Shown: piece by piece, positions 38,233 through 44,811 of the stretch
Layout of the letters: each line of letters starts with the position of its first letter
Position numbering within the stretch: the first letter of the stretch is position 1
Origin: a virus
Direction: 5' to 3' (one strand)
Virus record (IMG/VR): IMGVR_UViG_3300037086_000397
Coordinates: 1 to 45,735 of that record
Length of the DNA stretch: 45,735 nucleotides
Notes under the pieces: model-generated
What the model was told of the DNA's origin: nothing
Databases searched by the model: none
What the model saw: the letters and a program-made list of their open reading frames with translations, nothing else
Translations under genes and position numbers: made by a program

Positions 38233-38671
38233 CCCGATCTATTCCACCCTTTGGCTCATCCCACTGTTCAAGAGGCCCTGGACACGAAGGAAGATCCTTG
38301 TTTTCAAGGCATTCGTGTTTGCATTTATCACTTCCTGAGGTCATGCAAAAGAAATTTCCCTCTGCACAAACGGGAGTTTGAGGCTGTCTGAACACGAAAT
38401 TTTGACGATGGATTCTCGTAAGTACGCCCTTGATAACCTCGAACATTTCGACATTTTCATCAACACACAATAATACGAAAATGTGTTCGTTAGGTTTGTA
38501 GTTGTACCATGCAAGAGTCCATATTTTTTTTTCTTCCACATCCAAATCCGCTGGTTCCCTTTGCATCATTTGCTTCAGGGCCATTTGCGACGCCACTAAT
38601 ATATCGCCATCCTTATCGAATTGGCAATACATCGGCTTCGTTATCTGGAAGTTTTGCGCGAACAATTCCAT
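38213..38671 (-). CDS. Unknown protein with Cys-rich C-terminus
   Basis: 152 residues. GAAGGAGG precedes the ATG. Residues 1-95 form mixed alpha/beta sequence ('CQFDKDGDILVASQMALKQM'). The last 50 hold five Cys ('CAEGNFFC', 'CKHEC', 'SCPG') that could bind metal or form disulfides. Its ATG lies inside the end of the secreted-protein gene (31-nt overlap), so the two are coupled. No family recognised. Confidence 0.5.
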   Translation of the reverse strand: MELFAQNFQITKPMYCQFDKDGDILVASQMALKQMMQREPADLDVEEKKIWTLAWYNYKPNEHIFVLLCVDENVEMFEVIKGVLTRIHRQNFVFRQPQTPVCAEGNFFCMTSGSDKCKHECLENKDLPSCPGPLEQWDEPKGGIDRDGSLYG

Positions 38672-39180
38672 AGCACCTCCTTCGAAATCATGTTTCCCGT
38701 TTGCCTGATAATGATATTATGCGAGGAATTTTTATTTATCAGTTTTCCCTGCACATTATAATACCTTGCATCAACAGGAACAGGTCTCACTATGTTTGAA
38801 GGAATTGAAGCGACCGAGACAGTGCCGGCGGTGGTAAAGCTCCAAATCTGGGATTTTGAACAAAATTCACCAGTTCCCCATACTTGCCAGTAATATGTGG
38901 TTCCTTTTTGCAGATCAAAGCCAAGGTACACTATAGTATCATACCATCCAATTCCGTCTACCTTATAAGCGGTGCCATTTACAATAGAGTCCAGGCTGGT
39001 TGATATCCACATATAAAAATTTTGATTCCGCCCAAGACTCCAGGAAAATACCACTCCCCCAGCATCTGGTTTGACGTTTACAGCGCCATTAGCGGGAGTC
39101 TTAAGCACAAACGGTTCGCTACTTGTCGGCTGGACAAGACAAATAAGAAGGCCGAAGCAGAGAAAAAGTATCGTTTTCAT
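38641..39180 (-). CDS. Secreted Fn3-like protein with a T9SS-type-like C-terminal tail
   Basis: 179 residues. A signal peptide occupies 1-21 ('KTILFLCFGLLICLVQPTSS'). Residues 22-120 form a fibronectin-III-like beta-sandwich, 'SEPFVLKTPANGAVNV' then 'YYWQVWGTGEFCSKSQIWSF' (the usual 'tYyWrV' and 'iwsFtT' strands). The last 40 residues read 'ARYYNVQGKLIN' followed by Ile-rich and Lys-rich strands. That is close to the 'Y.LQG..v......G.yi...gk' pattern of type IX secretion C-terminal domains. It is unusual as phage cargo. It may be exported by the host cell. The Fn3 call is from pattern only. Confidence 0.5.
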   Translation of the reverse strand: MKTILFLCFGLLICLVQPTSSEPFVLKTPANGAVNVKPDAGGVVFSWSLGRNQNFYMWISTSLDSIVNGTAYKVDGIGWYDTIVYLGFDLQKGTTYYWQVWGTGEFCSKSQIWSFTTAGTVSVASIPSNIVRPVPVDARYYNVQGKLINKNSSHNIIIRQTGNMISKEVLWNCSRKTSR

Positions 39181-39194
39181 AATATCTCCTTTAT

Positions 39195-39214
39195 AATAAG
39201 CGTTATTGCTTATT
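39195..39214 (-). promoter_or_regulatory. Leader hairpin before the secreted-protein gene
   Basis: 7-bp stem AATAAGC / GCTTATT with a 6-nt loop, overlapping the upstream stop codon and lying 2-3 nt before AAAGGAG. It is one of four hairpins placed just upstream of ribosome sites on this strand. Confidence 0.4.
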
Positions 39215-39448
39215 AAAGAATAAAGTTATTACAGATAGTTTTGAACAATCACAACCTTCATGATCGATGATAGTCGTAGCTTCTAAGGATTTGAACATTG
39301 GGCATTGATAAAGTTCCAACAAAAAATCCTTAGTAATTGGTGTTGGCTTGAGTATGATTTGATAACCATCAGGTTCATCAAAAATGAATGCAATTGGTTT
39401 TCCAATAAGAATAAGTTGGATGTAACCATGCAATTCTTCAAACTTCAT
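39203..39448 (-). CDS. Small orphan protein
   Basis: 81 residues; AAAGAAAGGG precedes the ATG. Alternating strands and helices ('KPIAFIFDEPDGYQIILKP', 'LLELYQCPMFKSLEAT') end in a Cys pair 'CDCSKL'. No family recognised. It is transcribed with the secreted-protein gene downstream. Confidence 0.5.
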   Translation of the reverse strand: MKFEELHGYIQLILIGKPIAFIFDEPDGYQIILKPTPITKDFLLELYQCPMFKSLEATTIIDHEGCDCSKLSVITLFFNKQ

Positions 39449-39467
39449 ATAAAATCCCTTTCTTTGA

Positions 39468-39493
39468 ATAGTAAGACGGCATTGCCTTACTAT
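39468..39493 (-). promoter_or_regulatory. Leader hairpin next to a candidate extended -10
   Basis: 8-bp stem ATAGTAAG / CTTACTAT with a 10-nt loop, just before the ribosome site of the 39448 gene. Upstream on the - strand, TGGTATAAC (39498-39506) fits an extended -10 (TGnTATAAT). The mRNA would then start at about this hairpin. Confidence 0.4.
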
Positions 39494-39526
39494 CTTAGTT
39501 ATACCATATAAGGGGGTATAATAACT

Positions 39527-39570
39527 AAAAAAAAGCCTCCAATACCTTTCAGTATTGGAGGCCTTATTTT
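39527..39570. terminator. Strong bidirectional terminator after nadV
   Basis: 11-bp stem GCCTCCAATAC / GTATTGGAGGC (39535-39545 and 39552-39562). On the - strand it is followed by eight T residues. It lies 17 nt past the NadV stop and ends the NAD operon. Confidence 0.85.
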
Positions 39571-39586
39571 CTAAATAAATAACAGT

Positions 39587-40936
39587 TTATTCGTAGTATA
39601 TAACGCCATTTGCATTCTGTCTTATCTCTTCAAAAGAATACTCTTTCATAATATTCCCATTAAGATAGACGGTTTGCATCAGGCTGTTATAACTTTCTCC
39701 GTTCACTGTTTTTACCTTGCGAAGCATCGACAGCTCCAAATCGAGAATGCCTTTTTTGGATTTCTTGCCAGGGTCAGTTGCTGGATCTTTGTAGACCTCA
39801 ATATCTTTTCCATCAACTTTAGCCCAGCTGCATTTGAAGGCAAACTTATTCGTATCCCTGTCAAAGCCTTTTTGAAGCAATCCACCACCCATTCCGAATG
39901 CGAGATTGGTAGCGCTGAAATGTATCTTCTCAGCAGCTTCCAAAATTTTCTCCAGAATTTCATCATTGATACCGTCTCCTTGAATTACTCTTACCTTATT
40001 CAAGACTTTATATCCTTGATGATTCATTGTATAACCAAATCGATCACCTAGAATACAAAGAAGCCGGCAAACAACTTCAACAGGATCGCCAGAATCAGGT
40101 CTCACAACCAATGTCGCATTCATCTTCATCACTTCTTCTTTGAGTTTATCTCCCCAAAGATTTGCTGCGGCATTGTAATTGATCATATTTCTATATGCAT
40201 CAATCTCGTTGTCTTTCCCCCACATACTCATGGTGAAATGCTCTGCCACAGGGATGGAGAAACCGGCCATGTTGATGTTGTAATATTTATTGGCCATCCA
40301 TATACCAGCAATAGTATCCGACCCCATAAAGTTAACCAAATGAGCTGCCCCACCAATCATTGCCTGTTCCTGACAAGAGACGCCCCTGCTGCCAAAATCA
40401 TGGAGTTTGAATCCAATTTCGGCATTGGGATTATCGGAAGTTTTATTAAGATATTTCTGGATAACACTTTTGACATGCCATCCGTATGTGGCTATAGTAA
40501 TAGGATACCATAACCTGACCAAAAGTGTTTCAATCCACGAAACAATCCCGAAAATATCAGGATCTTCAACGGAAGTCTGGACGGAAAATAGAATGTTATG
40601 GGTAGGAATAACGCATCCTTCAGGAACTGCCCTGATTTTTATAGGAAGCCTTCCTCCATAAGTATTGACAATTTTCATCCATCCATCGTAATTAAAAGGA
40701 CAACCATGAAGTTGAGCAAATGCTTTTGCTTCTTCAACTTCAAATCTGGTTATCGGATTCGAAAGATATTTTTTCAGATAATACTGCAAACCGAAGAAAA
40801 GTGTTTCTCTCCAACGACCACCACGGCTTTCAAAATAAGAAAACATCGCAGTAGTCTTGGGAGGATATTGACACCAGTGGGAAAGTTTGTAGCTATCGGT
40901 GTCTAAAACCAGGCTAAGGACAAGGCGATTTTCCAT
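39587..40936 (-). CDS. nadV: Nicotinamide phosphoribosyltransferase (NAMPT)
   Basis: 449 residues from the ATG at 40936, which has AAAGGAG 7 nt upstream; a longer in-frame start at 40993 lies inside the upstream gene. It converts nicotinamide and PRPP to nicotinamide mononucleotide. Diagnostic segments are present: 'LDTDSYKLSHWCQYPP' (N-terminus), 'HDFGSRG' (179-185, ribose/phosphate site), 'VPVAEHFTM'-type motif with His233 aligned to the phosphorylated catalytic His, 'VRPDSGDP' (278-285) and 'FGMGGGLLQ' (347-355). Full length for the family. It follows nadM with 40 nt between them, in one operon. The pair reconstitutes NAD+ from nicotinamide and is expected to help the phage survive NAD-depleting defences. 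Confidence 0.93.
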   Translation of the reverse strand: MENRLVLSLVLDTDSYKLSHWCQYPPKTTAMFSYFESRGGRWRETLFFGLQYYLKKYLSNPITRFEVEEAKAFAQLHGCPFNYDGWMKIVNTYGGRLPIKIRAVPEGCVIPTHNILFSVQTSVEDPDIFGIVSWIETLLVRLWYPITIATYGWHVKSVIQKYLNKTSDNPNAEIGFKLHDFGSRGVSCQEQAMIGGAAHLVNFMGSDTIAGIWMANKYYNINMAGFSIPVAEHFTMSMWGKDNEIDAYRNMINYNAAANLWGDKLKEEVMKMNATLVVRPDSGDPVEVVCRLLCILGDRFGYTMNHQGYKVLNKVRVIQGDGINDEILEKILEAAEKIHFSATNLAFGMGGGLLQKGFDRDTNKFAFKCSWAKVDGKDIEVYKDPATDPGKKSKKGILDLELSMLRKVKTVNGESYNSLMQTVYLNGNIMKEYSFEEIRQNANGVIYYE

Positions 40937-40955
40937 GATAAAACTCCTTTGTTTC

Positions 40956-40974
40956 AATTCTCTCATTGAGAATC
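40956..40974 (-). promoter_or_regulatory. Leader hairpin before nadV
   Basis: 7-bp stem GATTCTC / GAGAATT (one wobble) with loop AATGA, then GAAACAAAGGAG. The same arrangement stands before nadM. It lies between the two genes and could be a processing or stability element. Confidence 0.45.
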
Positions 40975-40976
40975 TA

Positions 40977-41993
40977 TTAAAGTTTATTGACAAAATACTG
41001 GATTATTGCGAGATGATCTTCAAAGAAATTTTCTTCTAACAATGCAAGATCATTAATAGGAACCCATTGAGCTGAAGCCGCATCATCGTCTCCTCTTACA
41101 ACAGGAAGAGGTTTGTCACCATCAAGAACAAATAGATAAGCATGAGTTATGCTACGACCACGCAAACTTCGTTTTGGATGGTCAAAAACATGCTGATCTT
41201 TGATACAACGCTCAAGAACTGGAAATGGAACAGCTATTTTTGTCTCTTCCCTTAGTTCCCTGATAGCGCAATGGCTGATAAACTCATCCTGATTCAAGAA
41301 TCCACCAGGAAGTGCATATCTTCCTTTTCCAGGTTCGACTTTTCTTGTAACTAAAAGAATATGACCAGCCTGAACGACAACCGCATCAGTTGTTACAAAT
41401 GTTGGAGGAAATGGGGCAACTCCCCATATTTTTTTATAAGATTTAATATAATGATACTCATCCTGTAGTCGTTTAAAAGTATCAGTTTTCTTAAAATCAT
41501 CCAATTCATTTGCAACACGAACTGGGACCATATGATCCCATTTATCCGTTTCTCCCAACAGTCTTTCGCGTATTAGCGTTCCATCAATTCTTTCTCCATA
41601 CGCAAAAACTGCTGGTTGCGGCAAAAGTTTCCATTGAGGAAAGAAATTCAGATAGTACGAAGAGTCATCTTTAAAATGACCTATCAAAGAAACATCACCC
41701 TCTCCTACCATACTTGCTACGGTATTTTGAAGTGACGTTATCCATGTAGTATCACTATAAAGAAAATCACGAAGAGGGCGAATAAGAAGTCTGCTGGTTT
41801 CTTGCCCCGATAAACTATTATTAATAAAATTTCGTCGGGACTCAAAATCCCACGGATTTTTTATTGTTGTTGGAGCCCTATAACTTCCAAGAACAACAAT
41901 AACACGATCTGATTGTTCAAGTGCGGTTTGAATGAGGGTTTTGTGGGCGTTATGAAATGGTTGACCGCGCAGTACAAATACTGTATACTTCAT
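40977..41993 (-). CDS. nadM: Bifunctional NMN adenylyltransferase / Nudix hydrolase
   Basis: 338 residues; AAAAGGAG precedes the ATG. The N-terminal NadM-type nucleotidyltransferase (1-165) has the 'GQPFHNAH' nucleotide-binding motif (His14 and His17; the usual HxGH reads H-N-A-H) and 'GTLIRERL' near 138-145, the family's IxxTxIR phosphate loop. The C-terminal Nudix domain (about 200-338) has an intact Nudix box, Gly231-x5-Glu237-x7-Arg245-Glu246-Leu-x-Glu-Glu, with Thr251 where Gly is most common. NMN and ATP give NAD+; the Nudix part probably hydrolyses ADP-ribose. The domain order matches bacterial NadM-Nudix proteins and those of some large phages such as KVP40. Upstream of nadV in an operon. 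Confidence 0.92.
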   Translation of the reverse strand: MKYTVFVLRGQPFHNAHKTLIQTALEQSDRVIVVLGSYRAPTTIKNPWDFESRRNFINNSLSGQETSRLLIRPLRDFLYSDTTWITSLQNTVASMVGEGDVSLIGHFKDDSSYYLNFFPQWKLLPQPAVFAYGERIDGTLIRERLLGETDKWDHMVPVRVANELDDFKKTDTFKRLQDEYHYIKSYKKIWGVAPFPPTFVTTDAVVVQAGHILLVTRKVEPGKGRYALPGGFLNQDEFISHCAIRELREETKIAVPFPVLERCIKDQHVFDHPKRSLRGRSITHAYLFVLDGDKPLPVVRGDDDAASAQWVPINDLALLEENFFEDHLAIIQYFVNKL

Positions 41994-42011
41994 ACTAACT
42001 CCTTTTGTTTC

Positions 42012-42030
42012 GGCTCTCTCTTTGAAAGCC
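42012..42030 (-). promoter_or_regulatory. Leader hairpin before nadM
   Basis: 7-bp stem GGCTTTC / GAGAGCC (one wobble) with loop AAAGA, then GAAACAAAAGGAG. This is nearly the same layout as before nadV, which suggests a common regulatory or stabilising element. Confidence 0.45.
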
Positions 42031-42059
42031 TATGTGAATACTGTTACATTTTAAAGATA

Positions 42060-42205
42060 CTACATGGTTCAGTGACTGCTCCCACGGCTAAAGCCGTGGG
42101 CTTTCTCGCTCACAAGATCGTAAATTGGCCTGAAAAATCGGTTAAAGGGCATTTGGCTCCTAATCAGGTTTAAAGCCCCGCGACTTTAGTCGCAGGGGAT
42201 ATTTA
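42060..42205 (+). mobile_element. Minimal IS200/IS605-type element (MITE-like), ends only
   Basis: A left hairpin CCCACGGCT / AGCCGTGGG (42082-42101) is followed by 'CTTTCTCGCTCAC'. A right hairpin CCCCGCGACT / AGTCGC-A-GGGG (42177-42199) lies about 75 nt further on. This pair is characteristic of IS200/IS605-family ends with subterminal palindromes. No transposase or TnpB frame remains between them, so it is a non-autonomous remnant. The exact cut sites were not determined. It lies in the gap between nadM and the acidic 135-residue protein. No gene is seen in the rest of this roughly 270-nt gap. Confidence 0.7.
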
Positions 42206-42233
42206 CATTTTATTCCTTCTAATTGTTATAATT

Positions 42234-42258
42234 AAAAAAAAGGCTGCGCGATGCAGCC
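42234..42258 (-). terminator. Terminator of the ubiquitin-like cassette
   Basis: Stem GGCTGC / GCAGCC (42242-42247 and 42253-42258), followed on the - strand by eight T residues and immediately downstream of the stop codon. It ends the right-hand cassette before the IS element. Confidence 0.8.
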
Positions 42259-42263
42259 TATTT

Positions 42264-42671
42264 TTAATCAGTTTCAGGAATATCAGTCGCTTGAGGAGCA
42301 GGAGGTACTGGAGGAATATCACTTTCAGGAACTACGTCAGGGTCTGCGTTACTCATTGACGTAAGGATTGCTGCTTCAACCTCTTCAAGATCGTCTGTCT
42401 TCTCAAGTTCATTACCATAGTCGTCATAGATAATGAATTTAGTTGGCGTGATATCGAGATCGAAATCGATATTCTGAGCCATATCGCATATAAACTCAAT
42501 TTTGCATCCTGAGTTTGAAGCGATAGCGGATTCAATATCAGGTTCAACTGATCCAGGTTCCGTATCGTCATCTTTTGGATATGTGCAAATAATACTTGTT
42601 ACTTTTTCGAGATTAATTAATTGAGTATGATATCCGTCAGCTTCTTTTGTGATTACTTTTATTGCTCTCAT
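42264..42671 (-). CDS. Acidic protein, last gene of the ubiquitin-like cassette (unknown)
   Basis: 135 residues; AGGAG lies 5 nt before the ATG. The N-terminal 60 residues are beta-rich ('IKVITKEADGYHTQLINLEK', 'SIICTYPKDD'). The centre and C-terminus are very acidic and end in a Pro-rich tail ('VPPAPQATDI'). It resembles nothing I know. Being in the same operon, it may be a substrate, adaptor or inhibitor of the cassette, but the sequence does not say which. Confidence 0.5.
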   Translation of the reverse strand: MRAIKVITKEADGYHTQLINLEKVTSIICTYPKDDDTEPGSVEPDIESAIASNSGCKIEFICDMAQNIDFDLDITPTKFIIYDDYGNELEKTDDLEEVEAAILTSMSNADPDVVPESDIPPVPPAPQATDIPETD

Positions 42672-42694
42672 ATTTCTCCTATACTAGAAATAAA

Positions 42695-42720
42695 GAAGGG
42701 GCTTATTCAGCCCCATCTTC
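42695..42720 (-). terminator. Internal hairpin, partial terminator
   Basis: GAAG-GGGCT / AGCC-CCATCTTC stem with loop, followed on the - strand by TTCTTTATTTC. It is between the Ubl gene and the acidic protein. It may only reduce expression of the last gene. Confidence 0.45.
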
Positions 42721-42742
42721 GGTGAAATAACCAACCGAATGG

Positions 42743-43216
42743 TTAGTTACCTTTGGTTCTCGTGCTCAGAACGAGGCGCACGGGAAGGGCGGCATCTGCG
42801 GGTGTCGGAATGGTCGTATCGCCAGAGACCGCTTCTCCGCCATTGATACGGTATTCATAGACATCCTTACCCTCTTCCGTGTAGAACTTCGCCCTGTCTG
42901 CCGGCGGCAGCGTGTTGATCAGGCTTTTGATCGAAGTGCCTGATTCACAGGGAAGTTCGATGATGGCATCCGTATGCCCGATACGGATGATTTTTACCGT
43001 AAAGGGCGTGTTGCCCTTCATAGCGTCGCCGATATAGACGACATCGCCGTCTTCGAGTTCGTAGCCACGTTCCACATTCTCCTGGTTCACGGTGATGCAA
43101 CCAGGCCTGTAGTTCACGTTGGCTTTGTCCAGAAGGCCTCCAACTGTCGGGTTGTCGGAGATTTCATACTCGATGACCGGCTTACCGATGAGTACTAATT
43201 TGACCAGAACACACAT
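42743..43216 (-). CDS. Tandem ubiquitin-like (beta-grasp) protein
   Basis: 157 residues; AAGGAG 7 nt before the ATG. It holds two ThiS/MoaD-like beta-grasp units. Unit 1 (1-69) shows 'VLIGKPVIEYEI', a helix, and 'LEDGDVVYIGDA' near its end, like MoaD/ThiS proteins. Unit 2 (70-157) shows the same strand-helix-strand pattern ('TVKIIRIG', 'IKSLINTLPPADR', 'PVRLVLSTRTKGN'). Both end in Lys-Gly-Asn (67-69 and 155-157). I recall the ubiquitin-like protein of PRTRC systems ending in Thr-Lys-Gly, which matches unit 2 except for the extra Asn. Peptidase trimming could expose the Gly for E1 activation. This gene is clearly more GC-rich than its neighbours, a sign of recent acquisition or distinct codon use. 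Confidence 0.75.
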   Translation of the reverse strand: MCVLVKLVLIGKPVIEYEISDNPTVGGLLDKANVNYRPGCITVNQENVERGYELEDGDVVYIGDAMKGNTPFTVKIIRIGHTDAIIELPCESGTSIKSLINTLPPADRAKFYTEEGKDVYEYRINGGEAVSGDTTIPTPADAALPVRLVLSTRTKGN

Positions 43217-43233
43217 GATAGAACTCCTTAAGG

Positions 43234-43995
43234 TTATATTGACTTGAATTGGCGATACATATGATCATAATGTTCGCCATCTGCTGCAACACATTCGGGA
43301 AATACAAACTGCAGTTCACTAAGAACCTTTGGTGCAGTAGCTTCACCGCGTTTCAGATATTCTTTTCCATACTTCAGATCAAAGTGATGGATAAGCCTCC
43401 AAACCGCTCGACTGGCTAGATTATATACGGTTGGTATTATTGACGCAGATGCGCCACATGCCGATACTTCGGCCTGATCGTCATCGTATAATGTCTTTTG
43501 CCATTCTTCAACTTCGACTGGATTATTTGGATCAAAGGCATAGACCCTACCTTTATCTATACCCATTCTCGTCTCAATAACCAAATCGGTGGTGAATGAA
43601 TACTGTAAAACGTTCTTAAATATATCCTTTCTACTGGCCATGGTATCGGTCAATAGAAAGACATAAGTTGATCTTACATCGTTTTGGTTAGTGACCATTT
43701 CATTGTGAGTCTCAATAGTAAAGCCGCACTTGCGCATAATCACATCAGCAAGTGCCATTACTTTTGGCATACCAATGTGACTTCGATCATACGCCTGATT
43801 GACTAAATTATGCTCCTCAACAATATCACCATCCCACACTTTCATTGTTCCTTGGCCTTGGACTGAGTTGCCCCAGCCCATTTGAGCTAATTGGAGAGCT
43901 ACATATGAGCCCGTTGCTCCGACACCGATAATTGCTACGCTTTTCTTTCCAATTTGACTTGGATCGAGTAGCGCTAATTGCCTCGAATAATCCAT
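43234..43995 (-). CDS. ThiF/E1-like adenylyltransferase
   Basis: 253 residues from the ATG at 43995 (AGAGG 5 nt upstream). A nearby GTG at 44001 is too close to the ribosome site. The nucleotide-binding loop is 'GVGATG' (24-29). 'WDGDIVEEHNLVNQAY' (54-69) has Asp55, Asp57, Asn63 and Gln67, the adenylation core of the family. Cys180 in 'EVSACGASASI' is the best candidate for the thiol that carries the Ubl; there is no CxxC zinc site. The protein would activate the C-terminal Gly of the Ubl next door. It is flanked by the JAB gene (12 nt upstream) and the Ubl gene (17 nt downstream), so it is one operon. Confidence 0.85.
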   Translation of the reverse strand: MDYSRQLALLDPSQIGKKSVAIIGVGATGSYVALQLAQMGWGNSVQGQGTMKVWDGDIVEEHNLVNQAYDRSHIGMPKVMALADVIMRKCGFTIETHNEMVTNQNDVRSTYVFLLTDTMASRKDIFKNVLQYSFTTDLVIETRMGIDKGRVYAFDPNNPVEVEEWQKTLYDDDQAEVSACGASASIIPTVYNLASRAVWRLIHHFDLKYGKEYLKRGEATAPKVLSELQFVFPECVAADGEHYDHMYRQFKSI

Positions 43996-44007
43996 AAACA
44001 CCTCTTT

Positions 44008-44811
44008 CTATTTTGTAAACTCAAAAGCGTATGAGTGTTTATGTTTATTTTTCTTACTTCTTTTTCCTCCAGCAAAGTAATTTTCCCTCGGTGTATACGT
44101 GGTATCAGGCCCATAATGCTTGACTATTCCACGATTAGGAAGTGGGGGAGTCCCAAATCCCATTCTTCTTTGATTCCAGTCATCAACTCCTTCTCCATAT
44201 AACTCATCACTGAAACCGTTGCTGAGAGGATATGATGGCGTGGTGGGAAGATTTACCGCTTTCAATTCGAGGATTTTTGCCCTTATCTTTTTATCCTCTT
44301 CATCTTCATCGGTTTCCCATTTGATATTATCAAAACGACGTTTGTTCTGATAATCGTAAAATGAGATAGACAGCAATCCTGCCTTGTTGAAAATGCCTCG
44401 GATAAGATAAGATTCGTTTCTATTCATTCTTTCAATTGACTGAGTCTCATCCTGTCCTGAAGGAGAAACTCCCATATCGACATGGGAGTGTCCCCAGAAC
44501 TTCGCCTTGCTTAAATCGGCTTCTCTGTTATGAGTCATCAGCCATTCAGCCATCAATGTTTCACCTTCGGGGGAGATTTCACACGTGGCTCCTGCAGCTT
44601 CAGAGTGTTTGGGATAAAAGATATCCCTGATAACGTATGTATTGTTTTCAAGTTCGTCTACAAAACCAAATACGCCGACTTCATGAGGATGAAGATCGGC
44701 AATAGCAGTCAACCATTTCAAGGCATTACCTGTAACCCTGATTGTAGGTGCTGTTATTTTAATTGGTTCGAGAGTTGTGTAAGTTGTTTGTTTAGCTGGT
44801 TCTGGCTTCAT
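44008..44811 (-). CDS. JAB/JAMM-domain metalloprotease (deconjugase)
   Basis: 267 residues; GGAGG precedes the ATG and the start overlaps the E2-like gene by 20 nt. The JAMM zinc motif is complete: Glu44 in 'HPHEVGVFGF', then His108-x-His110-x7-Ser118-x2-Asp121 ('FWGHSHVDMGVSPSGQD'). This is the zinc hydrolase signature of isopeptidases. The C-terminal 100 residues are a charged extension with Pro, Gly and basic stretches. Expected role: trimming the Ubl precursor and/or removing it from targets. It is active-site intact, unlike inactive family members. Confidence 0.9.
   Translation of the reverse strand: MKPEPAKQTTYTTLEPIKITAPTIRVTGNALKWLTAIADLHPHEVGVFGFVDELENNTYVIRDIFYPKHSEAAGATCEISPEGETLMAEWLMTHNREADLSKAKFWGHSHVDMGVSPSGQDETQSIERMNRNESYLIRGIFNKAGLLSISFYDYQNKRRFDNIKWETDEDEEDKKIRAKILELKAVNLPTTPSYPLSNGFSDELYGEGVDDWNQRRMGFGTPPLPNRGIVKHYGPDTTYTPRENYFAGGKRSKKNKHKHSYAFEFTK

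Noticed and set aside
38043-38391. + strand frames of 80-112 codons opposite the small zinc-finger and Cys-rich genes
   Set aside because: No ribosome site, antisense to better-supported genes, and the protein has no plausible pattern.
39674-40906. + strand frames opposite nadV
   Set aside because: Antisense to a clearly recognised enzyme; shadows of its codon pattern.
43999-44001. GTG at 44001 as the ThiF start
   Set aside because: It directly abuts or overlaps the AGAGG site, whereas the ATG at 43995 has a proper spacing.
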